From Limnoperna fortunei (taxonomy: Eukaryota; Mollusca; Bivalvia; Mytilida; Modiolidae), in the NCBI GenBank assembly GCA_944474755.1, contig OX104115.1:58470648-58534647 (forward strand): a stretch of 64,000 nt of DNA, in the 5' to 3' direction. The position numbers and the translations under genes were made by a program. The notes under the pieces are model-generated. The model was given only the letters and a program-made list of their open reading frames with translations, ran no database searches and had not been told where the DNA came from. Positions 12,801 to 27,800 of this stretch are shown piece after piece; the first letter of the stretch is position 1; each line of letters opens with the position of its first letter.

Positions 12801-15800
12801 GCCTTGTGTAGCGGCTACAATGAGCCTACTCTTTTCCAAAGTTTACAAAACGCATCGTTATCGTGCAAAAAGCGTGGCATTATCTACCCACTGTGGTCCG
12901 CGGTATATCTGTCCGTATTATAACCTGACACCCCTTAATGAGAGGGTGGCCTCTAGCCTCCATCTTGGGGAGGCCGTCAGCTCTGTGATTTGAGTACTGG
13001 GAACTATTCTAGTATGGTTAAGTTCTTAAACAAAAAGGATATTCTTACCTTATATTCTTCCCTAAGGCCATCATGTTTTGCCTTCGTTTCTATGTACGCT
13101 TTCAAGTCCTTTACTTGAACAGTAGATTTTACATTATCAACGTTATAATATGTATTTTTGTCCTCGTCAATACTCTTTTGTACGGAGCTTGTTCTTGGTA
13201 AGTCAACATCTATTTCTTGCGCGAATACCACATTTTCATGACTAATATTGATGTACATTCCGTCATTTTTTGCTTCTGAAACATAGTTACATTCCAATAA
13301 ATTTCAGTCATATTAACCTTAGATTACCGCATGTATTCAAAATTAAAAGAGATCATATATACATTCAGATTGCTTGATGTTGTTTATAAATGTGTAAATA
13401 GGAATGTGCGATTACGCTACACGCATAATTCTAATTGTTTTACAGGATAGAACGCTCATATCCAGCTAACTCAAAACTCTTAGAAACCCCAAGAAATTTC
13501 CAGTTATCATATTTCTTGAGCTCTTTTTTCAATAATCTTCTTCTTGTTCTGAATTTTTTGATAAAATGATTTTTAATGGTTTCCTTTTACACGAGTCAGT
13601 TTAAATACATTGCAAAAACACAAACAGAAATCTTACTATACCTTACAGCTTGTTATTGCAAAATATGTTGTAAAGTTATCTATGTTACTAAGATAAATTA
13701 CATCTGACAAATAATATACAAGTATTGCCTTCTTATGAAGTGGACATCCACAATCGTCTTTTGAATTAGTTATATTTTTGAAGCTTAATCAATTATAACA
13801 AGTTGACAATTTTGGATGTCCATAATGGTTTAATTAAACGGAAGAAATTAACATAGACCAAAACATGTTTCGTAAATTTCGTTATTTTTCGGACGATTTT
13901 TTTTCTAACTTTCATTGCCTATCATAATTGGTAAGTGTTAATAATGTAGATAGTTTGCAGTTGTCTATCAAGTGAATTGGGGTCGTCGCGGGAAATCGGT
14001 TGTCCAGGGTAACAATACTATTGTCAGCTGCTGTCAATGCGATTTACAGCTCGTTCTAACTTGCAGATTACATGATTTCAATCACGAAACCTGTACAACC
14101 ATGTGTTTATTTATTACATAACATTTTAAAATTCAATTATAAAACTCTTAAGTTCAAACAATTGTTGAAATGTTGTTGAGGTACAGAAGAAAAACTAATC
14201 AAAACTAGACAAATGTTCTTATTAAGCGTTTAAAATGAAAAACTCGACCTCGGAGGTTAAGCGGTTAATCTACTATTGATTACCTGTGTTAATACCACGA
14301 TTGTCTGTTCGAGCTCTACCGGGAGGAGGGTGAGCTCGACTTATCCCTAAATTAGCAAAGATTTCCAGTTTTTCTAACGAAGATCAGTGATTTTCACCGA
14401 GTACTCAATACATTTTCTTTTCCAAGAAAAACTACGTCACATTATTAGCTTAATATCAATTAAAAAAATGGTAATAAACTTTATCAAAAAACATACGAAT
14501 AATGCGAACACAAAGTCACGATGTGATAAAAGTGTATGATTCCCCCTTCACTTTTTTCGCCAGTCGCGTTTTTTATCTGCTTCATAATATTTCAATGATA
14601 AAAACACGAGCTACCGCTCGCGAGACCAAATATAATTTAACGTCATTGGTTCTAGATATATATAAAATTATACTATGTGATTGTCATTGCTCATATTATA
14701 GAATCATCATTTGCATAACTTGCTCATATCGAGTCATATTCGGTCTCAGTTGCAGTAACTCTAAATGTTGAGAATTATCATTTTTAATTTTTATTTCAGT
14801 CATAACTTCAGACAAATTTAAGCCCTCTTCGGACTTAACCCAAAATAGTTGCTTTTTCAAGTCCGCCAGCCGCGGACGTGCCGTGCTGTTACTTGGCTTT
14901 CCTCAAATATTCCAACAAGATGTAATCAAAATTACCAAGGTGACAAATTCCTTACGCCAGACGCGCGTTTCGTCTACTTAGGACTCATCAGTGGCGTTTA
15001 ACTCTAAATGCTTCAAGTATTTTTTCATTCGGTGATGGAATGATATAAGTCCACTGGGATCGTGTAAAAACACAATACAGGTAGTTCAAAATATTATATA
15101 AACGTCTAAAGAGTCTACCAACCAGTAAAGCTTATTAACTATCGGATCGACAAACATGACGATACAGCATAAACAAAAAATAATATACAAGTCCAGAAGA
15201 TTATGCAACGATACAAATGACGGTGTTTCTTGTCAAAAATTTAGACAAAGACTGACCAACGAATGGCCTTAGTCATTGAATGTCAATATAAATAAATGAC
15301 GTAAACAAGTCATAACATATAAATGTTGGCATAACCGGAAATGCTTTTATTTTAATATGGCATTTAAATATAATTGCGAGTGTTTTAGAAAGGAAACACC
15401 AGATAGAGAGAGTTTTATTCCGAAAAAATGCATACTGGAATATCTGAGCTGATATTTAAAGTTGGGTATACTAACACAAGGATGGTTTTAATATACAATG
15501 TGATAGTATTTGGAAAATATTAACATGATATATAGCAGATTAAGGATATTATTTTTGCTGGAATAATTTTAATCGGATTGCTTTAAAAATTGAAGAACCA
15601 GATTTGAGAAATATAGTTTATTTTATTCTATTTAGAGTCCTGTTAATTAGAACATCTGGTATTTTGTCTTTTAGTATTGATTTAAGAATACTGCCTGTTT
15701 GGATTATTCCGGTTATTTATTTTACAAATGTGTGTATGTCCACATATTACTGTTAGTGTCCACAGATTACTATAAGTACAACATTTTCTTAACCAGTATC

Positions 15801-18800
15801 CTAAATCTAAATACAATACTGTTAATTACAGTTAGTTGTTATTCAATAAACAGTAAGTTTGACGATTTTGAACAACCTGTTTAATTTAAGCATAGAAGTA
15901 ATTTCGATTAAACATACCATGCCTATATGAAGACTCCTCATGATAAAATTTTTTATGATTCCGCCTGTCTTCTTTTTTCTTTGGCGTTTTTCTCCTGTAT
16001 CGACAGAAGTATTAATTTTAGTATTACATTGCTGATTTTAGTCATACCAAAAAGATGAATAGTTTGACTTTCGCTTTATCGAAACTAACTTATCCTTCTA
16101 TATTACTAAACAAAATGACAACATGAATTATTGAAGAATCATTAAACCTTAAGGGCATCAGTTTTCTCCGATGTTCTTGGTTTTCTAATTTGTATTTTGG
16201 CAAGTGTTTGGTTTGTCCTTTCGATTGTGAGTTCTCCTGTAGTTCTTGCCCTTCAGTTTTCGTACAAATGTTTAAGTTATATAGACGTACAAAAACATAT
16301 ACAAACTTAAAAAAGTTTCATAAGTGCGCATTATACACATTTATATGATAAAATCTAACTAACAAAGTGAACTGTGACCTACAAAGGTACTATTTAACTT
16401 TTTGATAGGTATCATTTGAGAAAATCTTTTTTATTTTAAAATTATGGACATGTAAGATTTATTGCAAATAATATTTATTAAACTACCTTTTAGTATAAAT
16501 GAATACAGCAACTATTATGAAAACAACAGCTACAATGCCTCCCGATACGCCTCCTGCTACTGGTCCCACAATTTTGTCAGAATTTGATGACTCTGATGCT
16601 AAAATATACTTATATATTTAAAAAAGTTTGTTTATTCTCGTCATAATAATCAATCCGTGTTATCAAAGTGCGAAATAAATTATGATATAATGAATTAACA
16701 AAAAAGTAAATATTGTAAACAGCCCATCATGTCATATCGGCTTCTGTAAAGAAACAGCTTACCATTTCTTTTTTGAATGTCCCAAATATGATGCACCAAG
16801 AAGAGACTTGTTCGAAAAGTTAAACACTCTACTCCCTATTGAACTATTAAACTAAAAACTTCTCCTGAACGGAAATGAAAGTTTATCTCAAGACAAAAAT
16901 CAAATGATTGTTACATATGTTCATGAATTTATTAAAAAATCTAAGAGATTCCTCCTCGTGTAGAGATGACCATAAATACTGCATACACACACAACAAACA
17001 AACGATGAGTTATGCAGTACATGTAAATATATATTCACGGGTCTTGCAACATTATTTTCCCTTTTTTGTACATATGTTTTTTTATATATATTTAGTTTTC
17101 TACAGTCATTCATCTTCGTATGTTTCATTATAACATTATTATGTTTATATTTCATTGGGAAAAGACTTCATAAGTACGATGTACTTGTGTCTAATCCCCT
17201 TTTGTAGCATTTCTACAAATAAAATATGTTTAAACTAAACTACAAACAAAAAAGTATGACAAAAATCAAGGTTTTTCTCGAATCTACAAAGTAAAAATGT
17301 TGCCATAAGTTTTATTGAGAAGTAATCAGGGTAATACGTTTTGAATTTTAAAATTATTGTCGAGTTTTCAAAAGACAGCCAGTAATTAGAGTTTCTACTC
17401 ATAGGCAGCATGTCGAATAAATAGGTTTCCGTGTTTTCTTAAATAAACAATCAGATCGATAACATTGACACAGTGTCTTCTGTTTGGTTATTTTAAAAAG
17501 ACTAATATGGCTACCAAACATGTGACCTAAAAACAGCAAATATAAAATGAGGAACATGACACTCTTTTAGGCCAAGCAAACATAAATATACAATGAACAA
17601 TATTTTGCTTATAGTCATAACACTTTATTAAAAAATCATTTTGTTTGGACTTTGGAAATTAAAAATTCAACAAAGTTCCAGGAAATAAATTTTGCTACGC
17701 CTGACGCGCGTTTCGTCTATTTAAGACTCGTCAGAGGCGTTCTACCCAAAATTAAAATGCCAAACACTATGTGAATATGAAGAGCATAGAACAATAAAAC
17801 TGAAATATGCCGATTTAGAAACTAAGTTATGACTTAAATCAACCTATTCCCGGGGTTGGAAGAACCTTAGGGTTTTGACAATTTGAAATTTACACGGACA
17901 ATTTCATATCTGTAATTTGTTCTTCAACACAAAGGTGTTGACGCCGGAGCGGTCTAACCTCGGGGAATTATTACTCCACCAGCAGCGCTAACCAACACGG
18001 ATGTTAGAAATAAAAAAAATACAACACAGTAAAACATGCTGAACTAATATTTGTTGGGGATGTTATCTACTATCATAATTCAAACCGTCATTTTGCTACA
18101 CTTTTTTAACGCTTACGTTTTCTTCTTCACAACGTTCTTTTCTGACACATTCTTGCAATGTTGCCTTACATGATCATTCGCTTTATCGTTTCACTCTATG
18201 TAATTAATCTACCACTTACAACCTTGCTCAATGTCTTCAATGGCTTACTTTCTCGCTTTTGACTATTTTGCACAACCTTCAGCCTACAATAAATAAACTG
18301 CATATTCCAAACTTAAACATTGACACTTTCTTGTTCTTTCTTTACTTGTACAATCGCTCCATTTATCTTTTTTCCTTCTCAACTTCTATCTGACTCTCCT
18401 GACCTTCAATATCCACGGCAATCTTAGTTTTATTCTCTACCGCCTCAATTTCATTTAAATTCACATTGAAAAATTAATTCAAAAGGTGCAAAGTTTCTTA
18501 TGGCAATAATGTCTTTGCAAAATTGAAAAATCTCGGTCTTCTTTAATGCAGACTGCAAGTGTTCAGGTGCGACACATTTGATGTATGAAGAACACATGAT
18601 TTTAGCATCATCATTTTTGGGAACAACATTTTGTTTTTTATAACAAATTTTGTCATATATTTTCTGCAGCGGACTATAAACACTAATATCCACAGGTTGC
18701 AGCAAGTGTGACGTTATCAGCAAACAGAACTTGTACGATGAAACTTTCAGTCAATAACTGAAACAGATACATAAGAATTGTAACCATCTAATAAGAGTAA

Positions 18801-21800
18801 AATATTGTGAAAGAAAATAATTCCGTAAATACTTGATGAAGATATGTTATTTATACCAGCCAGCGCGAGAGACAGAGCCAGCAGTATAAACTTTTTCTGA
18901 CTTTCTCCCAAATATTTATTTGTAATTTTATTTGGACTGTACTGCTGGATTTAGCTGGAGTAACATAAAAGTACAAAATGTGCACTTTTAAAACTGTTGT
19001 AAACGACTTAACTATCTATGCAATTAATGATTGATACAACATAATATAAAGACTACTTTTAATGTTTTGCTAATCATTATTTATGTCGTTTGCTGCTAAA
19101 GTAATGTACTCGATGTTTATGCCTGTAATTTTTAAAATCATTTTTATCATGTTTTTTTTTATTTTTAATTAAATTTATTATTAAGTAAAACATAGGCATT
19201 TTTATTAATAGTCTGCAATTTTTTTAAATGTTTCTTTACATCTTTTTCTTGAAATGTTGTTGGTTATTTCATGCATTTATGCACTTACAATTTCTTTTTT
19301 TAGATCAAAAGATTTATTGAATAAGTTTGTCACAACGTTTCAGTTTCTATTTAGTAATAAAAGAAAACCTAGTATGTACTAGTCACGGAGTAGATCTCGC
19401 CACCCGATCTTTTGGTCTTTTTTTGTGAAACATTGGCATTTTAAACGTGATAAACGTAACTTTTTTCGATGGATGATAGTAAAATATATCAAGTGAAGCC
19501 TTTGCCATCGATTTTAAAGGAAAAAATAACGACACAATCACCAAAATGGCGAGAATTGCCTCTGTCATTTTAATGGTGAGAACTACTATTATGTGTTGCA
19601 ACAAAATATCAGACGAATCAGTAAAGACAGGGCGCTTGTTAAAGCAAACATTTGAAGCAGTGTCACTTTCAAAGCGATGTAGCTTGACATTTTTAAGTAC
19701 AGAGAAAGTCACTTTGCTAGGCCTGACATTCCAATACAGTTCAGTGTCACTAGCCTAAATGTACATATTTCAATTTGAGGGAACATGTTGGGATGAAAAC
19801 ATATTTTCATAGTCTTAAAGTGCAGAAAACAGAAGCATTATTAAAAGTTGAGCATTTACACGTAATACTCTAATAAATAGGATTCTTACCTGCTTGAATC
19901 TCATTTTCTTTGGCAACTGTAATTGCCTTTCGTCTTTTATACCTGGACGCGTTTTCTTCAATGTATTGACGTCATCGATCACGTTACCGCGAGAAAAAAA
20001 GGTAAATACAAAATTATTGTCTGTTATAATATGTGTCATTATAAATACATTTGACAAATAACCAGCAAATACTTCACTGTTTACGCATTGACATTCAAAT
20101 TCTAAGCAGCAAAGTCGCCTTAATTGTTGCACTCCTTATGTAAATAATTAGGTAGCTTAGTGATTGACCTTTTTAATTTAAGCTTAAATTAAAAAGGTAT
20201 AAAAAAACTAATTTTACAAGACACATTGCAATCTGAACTTATTTCAGGAAACACATAGGCCGAAATATACAATCCACGTACCCTGTACATCAAGTTTGAC
20301 TGATTTTCCGGAACTCTTTCCAAGACTATTTTCAACATAACAGACATATATACCAGAGTCTGTGTAGTCTAAATTGTAGATGGTAAGTGATGGATCCAGA
20401 ACAGTACTACCGTTATACTTTGCACCGTCTTTAACAATGAGCATATTGTCATCTTTCATCCAAGAAACGCCAGTAGGTATAGGATAAGAATTGAAAGAAC
20501 ACTGTATGATAGTGTTTCCACCGATAATAGCTACTACGTTTTCTTGAACTGTATTGACTAGTGGTATATCTATAAATTAGAATGCGCCACGTTTAGCTGT
20601 TTTATATCTATGTGCATTTAAACCATCTGAAGCATTGTGAATGTTATTAAATATTATAAATTAATAATCTCACATCAATTCTTTATTGTACAAAAACACG
20701 TATACTATGTAACCATGTTTGTAGAAAGCAACTACCGTAATGTGATCATACAATTTAATTTAGCTTTATAAAATTAGAGTTCTATGAAAATTTTCATACA
20801 TTCAACGCTTGATTTAAGAAAACATTTGACAATTTTAATTTCAAAAGGATACTATATTTACCCTGTATTTTTAATTCAATATCAGCACTAACAGAAGGAA
20901 CAGACTCTAACAATGATTCACACTGGTAAATTCCAGTATCGTATCTAGTTAGCTGAATTACTGTTAACGATGGAACTGTAATATTACCACCAGAATATCT
21001 GCCACTCCCTATTTTAATGTATACACCGTTAAGTCGCCATTTTAATTCCGAAGCATCGTAGATTACACACTGTAAAGTAACAGAGTCATTTGCTTTTTTC
21101 TCGTAGTTTGAATTCGGAACAGCAGAATCTAAAAAGTATTGTTATCAATGATTTATGCAAACAATTTATAGCAAATGTAATATGACAACAATAATTAGAC
21201 GCTTTTTGGTAAAACAGAAGCACTTCATTAGCTTATTTCTTGTTTAAAATAACTAATTGTAACCATGCAGAAAAAGATAAACGGAAAGATGTACGTACAG
21301 ACGACTTTCAGCGAGGTCACATCACTTTGCTGGCCGAACTTGTTAGACACTAAACATTTATATCCACCTCTGTCCGTAAGGCTAACATTATTGATCAATA
21401 GATGTGGATTTTGGATGGATCCAACGTTGAGGATTATGTTATCTTTATACCAATATACTGCATCAGCGTTCATTACTGTACATTCAATTGTAACATTGTT
21501 TCCTTTTGAAGATACATAATGTTCACGTGCTACATTAGCTTGTGGAATATCTAAAACATGTGCAATTTAACATATTGACGATGATTTACAATGTGTTTGA
21601 AGTTTATTGTCTTCTTTATTTCAAATTATAAAAAGAACAATAGATATTGCCATATTTTGCATCTTTTGCATATTTATTTATAAGCACATTATGGTAATAT
21701 CTTATAGTTTTGATATATGAATAAAACATGTGCTACTTATACAGTCTTTAGAAACCAGTAAAATCATATGCATATTTATTTACACTGATGCCTAGTTTAG

Positions 21801-24800
21801 CTTCAGGTGATGTTTAAAGTAGATTATGTTGTTCGTGTTAAACCCCAAACATTTATTTGAATATCACATATAATTATCACAAAATCACTATAACATAAAA
21901 CATCTGCTTTAATACATACATCCAGCTTCAAGTTGGGTTGATTGATTATTTGTTCCCTCCGTATTTGTCGCATGGCATGTGTACGATCCGCTATCAGATG
22001 CCATCACGTTTGTTACCATTAATGATGGGTCTAAAAGACTTCCACCTACATATCTATTCCCATTCAACCTTGTTCCCTGACCATCTGTCCACCATATGTC
22101 AAAAGCGGCAGGATTACCAGTAACCGCACAGTCCAGTGTAACATTTCCCCCGATAATAGCTAGATATGTGTGGTTCATGATATTAACAGTAGGTATCGCT
22201 ATTAGAAATACACAAGTAAAAACTATATATAAGCATTCGACATAAGCACTGAACCGTTTTTACAGTTGAATGTCAAAATATGTTTTGTGTAATGATTAAA
22301 TTGTGATGAATGTAATTTTAGAAAACGGCCAACACATTAACCAAGTAAAACATAAACGAATTAAAGTTTGCTTAAAATTAAAGGAAATTATAATTTTTCG
22401 CATTGTTCAAGGTAAATTGTTTATTGACTATTCATCTTTTTACATTTTTGTTTCCTTCATATCACCTTATAAATAGCATGGCTGCGCTAAGATGCTTTAA
22501 TTCTGAACAATCTGCTAGCAAACAAAACGCTATTAAGTAGTAACACACACAACAATAAAAATTAATTAGGTATAGCAAAATACTAATTTTCAAAATTGGT
22601 AGAATGTTGCAATCGATAGCATATGTAAACGGTATCCCGTAACGATTATGAAAAGCATGATTATGGTCCCTGTGATACATTCTAAAATCATCAGCATGCT
22701 TCTTGTAATTAGGAGTTTATTAAAATTTCATCATCTGCAAAAGTTCTGATCGTAATTGTTTATCTTTGCTCTGCGACAGTGGTCTTGATGATTGGCATAT
22801 TTCCATTTTTTTTTCAAAGTGTTTGACAAACCACCGTACATGCTAGTCCAGATGAAACGACAATAAATAAATACACGTAATAAATCAAAACTATGCCAAG
22901 ATAAGACAGGTATTATCAGAGCTATTTAGCCCCCTCGCCAGTCTTGTTTATTTTGTCACGTTCATAGATATCGACACTTCAAAATATGCATGTTATGTTT
23001 TCAGTGCTAAGAACGCTTATTGTAAAAAAACAATGAAGGGTATCATTGAAAAAATGTTGAAAATTCCTTTTTGCTGCATTTCTTCTGTTTAATTTTTTAC
23101 TTTTGCGTGCAGTAAGTACGAAGCAAGTATCACTTGATAAATTTTCCATACGTCTATACGCGAGAATTGTCTTGGAAAGTAATTAATACATTTTTGTTAA
23201 ATATGACGGGAGAACATACTGTTTTTCTATGTGCATGGTTGAGATTTTACTATATTAAATTTTGAGTTAAGTATCCAGGGTAATAGCATTTCACTTTGTC
23301 AAAATTTTAGCACTTAAAGCAATAAAAACACAAATGGATTAGATTTTTGTAACTTCTAGCTGCTGTTACGCATCATTATTTTCATATTTGGAAACGATAA
23401 CAGTGAAAACAGGGATTAAACAGCGGTATCATCACAAGAATTTCAGCTAATTGCTGTGATAATTAAATCTTCTCACTGCCTTGCTCCCTGTTAGTGAAGA
23501 CATTTGTTTAATTTTTAATATAACGTTGTGCATAATATTATGTTACGGCTACAACGAACAGATCATACCTATCAAAATTTCACAACACGCCTGTATATTT
23601 CGTGTCATGTAGACTTGAGCATTATGTTCAACTACACGATGACCCCTGTCTATCAATTACATGGTCTTGCATAAACACATACCGAAGAACTAACCACTTA
23701 ACGGTTCCATCATTTAATTCATCGCTATACTAATAACGTTTTTTTTTCAAGATCGTTGGCGAATTTCCATTAAAATAGAAAAAAAAATAAATTGTTCCTT
23801 AATACCTCATTTGCCGTTAACGCATTAAATGATAAACTGATTACATGTTTGCTTACAATCCAATAAGAAATGCTATAGTGGAATTCAGAACAAAGCAAAC
23901 AATAAATCAAAGCGGAAAGGGATTGGTTATCAGGATGAAAAAAAAATAAGTGCAACTGAAAAAGTTATAAGCATAATAGATTTGTGTCGCGGTACAATGT
24001 TTCTTCTCTTTTTTTTAATACGAAGAGGTCTATCTTGCAACAATCGTGGCACTCTGCCATACGTTACCAATTACATATAGCCACAACCCCAACAAGATGA
24101 TCTCACGTATCCGCTACCTGGGTCGGCAATGGGCTGATTGTGAGTCAAATGCTGTGAGCCCAGTATGGTCCCATTCAAATCTAGTTGGTACCTTTGTCCA
24201 ATTATCTTATATTTAATATTTACCGGTTACATTTAATATTATCTTGTTTGACGTTTTGCTATTCACATTACACTGATATTGGCCACTATCATAGACGTCC
24301 AAATTCCGTATAGTTATCCGTAATGCATTAGGAGTACCATATTTGTCACTACTAGCCAGTGTCATCCAGTTGTTTAAATTGTATCTTTGCCATTGATAGT
24401 TAGTACCAGTGTAAGGACATGACCACTCTACAGAAGCTCCTTTACTTTCATAAACTGCAAAAATGTGAATGATTAAAACAAGTTGCATTTAAATTGCCAT
24501 AAGACACCGACATTGTTGAATATCTATCTTGGAATGACTATTCAAACAGAGTATTATCTGCGCAAATATAATAATAACAACATGTAGTGATATTATACAT
24601 TTAATTAAGGTATTGCAAAACATTTCTTTATATTAAAAGCTGACGACTTTGTGCAGGTTTATTTAGAGAGTATTCAGTATTCATTCCGTCCTTGACATGT
24701 AAATTAATAAAACAGCAAAATCAGGTTTTCAAATATTCAATACTAGATTATAGATATTTTCTTCAAGGATAATTACCCCACATATTACTATTTGATTTTA

Positions 24801-27800
24801 TTACCGGTAAAAAACATAGCAAAAACTAAGTCCGTCTAAAATGTTCAGACGAAGGTGGGGAAAGCTACAATTTTTTATTCATTATTATGCATACTTGCAT
24901 TAATAAGCGATTTATAAGAGTCACAATATTACTTCACAAAATGCTTCATCACACATTATATTGTATGAAAAAACCATACATATAACAGTGATAAAACTAT
25001 ACTATATAAACAATTTATTTTCTACCGTTGCATGTGATGTAACGCATCTTTAACCGTTTTGATAAAAACAGACATGTTTAAACAATAATAGAATAATATA
25101 AAACGTGTTAACTTTTTGTCTTACCATTTGAAATATGATAACTTTTGTAATTGTAGTAAACAAGAATGCATATAAGAAAAAGCTTATATCAGTAATTTTG
25201 TAATAAAAAAACTCAATTTTTTAGATTGACGTTCGTTCTAAGCTTCAATTGATAACAAACCTTAACTGCTTTCTCCAAAGAGCTTTGAAAGTATTGACAA
25301 TGAATAAAGTAATTGTCATAGTCTACGCACTGAACAAACGTTATTATTTGAAATTTTTCAAAAGATGAAAACTCCTGTGAAATTTCAACTGCCCTAATAG
25401 TGGTATACATCTCGCTTCACATTTATTTGGTAATATTTCATTTTCACTTTTTATAAAATAAATATTTCTAGCAAATATAATGTCACTTTTTTATTTTTAT
25501 CATTTTAAAATTCCGTTTGTTAAAATTAATTCTATCTTTCTCAATTCAGAGAACATATCTGTAGATTATTGAACACGGTTAAATAGTGTATTTGGAACAC
25601 CTGGAATATATATTCATATATTAAATCTACTTTCATGTCGTTCTGTACTAAACCACAACAATCCACATTCCTCTTGTTATCATTCATCACTTTGAGTAAT
25701 AATACTTTGCCGATATCCATCATTGTGGGTAACTAATACAATCTTCCAATAAAAAATGGAGATTTCAAACTTTATGGTGATCTTGTATATGATATGCATA
25801 TGATTTCACCAAGCAATTCTAATACTAGATTTTGTCGTTTAACATGTTTGCATGTAGTTCTGTATTTTAATAAGAGATGGCATGTATTATTGTTCATTCA
25901 TGTGCTGAACTTGAAACACCCAAGCAAAGAAACAATTTTGATTGTTGCAGTTTTTATAAGTTTTTAAACTGCATAAAACTACATCGGTAAATCCATATAA
26001 TTTGGTACTAAAGGTTCTAGAGCACCCAATTAGCATTATATGTACCTTCAGTTTCTTATTGTTTTAACAATAGAAAATAAATATGATTGCCATCAATTAT
26101 AGTTATTTATGTAGCTATAATTGCGTATTTAATTTGGGTCCGAATGGTATTTTTTCAAATATATTACTCTTCTTGACTTTAATTGCTTGATTTATTGTTA
26201 CAATTACAGAATATTGTTACTTCTATGAGTAGTCTATAAAACACATGGCAAAAAGTTGTAGAACGAATGTGTCCCAGATGTGCACAACTTCATCAAAGTT
26301 GGGACTTCCTGCTGTCCATTTCAATGTGTCGTCACAACAAAGCATGGTGCGGTATGGCGTTGTCTTCCATCAAGTTGGGTTTCGTCGAAAAGGGAAGATA
26401 ATCAAAATTAAGGAGTACGTTTGTTTTTAGAATTGTTTTTGTCGTATGACATACATGTTTAAACCATTACTTTGACACCAACAATATTGCATTCTTCACA
26501 AGCAGTCTTTGGTTACCGTCAAACTCGTACTCTGCCGTCAGTTACATACAATATAAAAAGGTTCTCGTAGGACCAAAGGAAGTTTTCAAAGAAGCTGTAT
26601 TCCATTGACGAAGCCTGGGCACAATCGTAAACATGCTGTTTGTATGTCTCTTTATGTAATATTATTGCTGAAGGCACAACGTTCGGCAAACGGTGTCGTT
26701 TTAACGCAGCTACATGGTATGTTAAGAAACGGTTTCTGGCTTACAAGTTGTCTTGTTGTCATGTCTTCTCGTTCAGTTCTCACAAGGGGTCTTCCAGGAA
26801 ATGGACGGTTCTTAACATAATTTTTATCGTTTGGCATTTACTTATGATTTGAATAATCATTGAATATAAGTTAATATCACGTATCTGTCATCCAAAAAAT
26901 GTGCCCTCGAACATTATTTGAAAGCAAAGTCGGACCTGTTTCAGCAGTTTAAAAACCTGATTGAAACCAACCAGCTTACACAGACATGAAAAATGAAACG
27001 TATAAAAATGTCAAATCCCTACGAGTAAAAATTTTTGATAAAGCAGACGATAATGTTTTTTATCAAGAAATTCAACATTTGTGTGGAAAAAAAACTGAAA
27101 ATACATACCTGAAGCATGGTTATTCTACCATATGCATGCACTTGTGAGTGTTATTTACGAAGTACGCATTATTAAATGTACTGATTGCTTTCTACGTCTG
27201 CCATTTGGATCAAATATTTAGATCTTTAAACAAATACGCTTTAATTAATAAAATGTCCTCAAAGATACCAAAGTCCACCAGCAGAGGCATCGACCCAGTT
27301 GTTGCAAATAAAATGTCGTCAAAGATACCAAGGTTAACAAAAAATTTTTCGCCAGACGCGCGTTTCGTCTAATCAAGACTCATCAGTGGCGCTCAAAGCC
27401 AAACAATATGTAAAAATCCAAATGATTAAGATGTTATAGAGCTTTTATCACCAAAATTCCAAAACGTTATATCAAATCCGGCTAAGGCTATCTACACCTT
27501 GAAATAGAAAAAACCTTAGAATTAAAATATTTTGTGAAATTTCTAGTCAGGAAATTTAGACAATGACTTTATCATTAATAGAATCAATGCTTTTCATGTC
27601 AGCACCGAAGTGTGACTACTGGGCTGGTGATACCCTCGTGGTCTAACAGTCCACCAGCAGAGGCATCGACCCAGTGGGTGCAAATAAAATGTCGTCAAAG
27701 ATACTAAGGTTAACAAAAATTTACTTCGCCAGACGCGCGTTTCGTCTAATCAAGACTCATCAGTGGCGCTCAAACCCAAACAAATATGTAAAAATCCAAA

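Noticed and set aside
16908..17207. 99-codon plus-strand frame with a hydrophobic C-terminus
   Set aside because: It overlaps the decayed LINE tail at 16718-16952 and continues into AT-rich 3' sequence; not a gene.
19383..19712. 109-codon minus-strand frame with a hydrophobic stretch
   Set aside because: The homologous region in copy B (about 49560-49880) is broken by stops and indels, so it is probably intronic.
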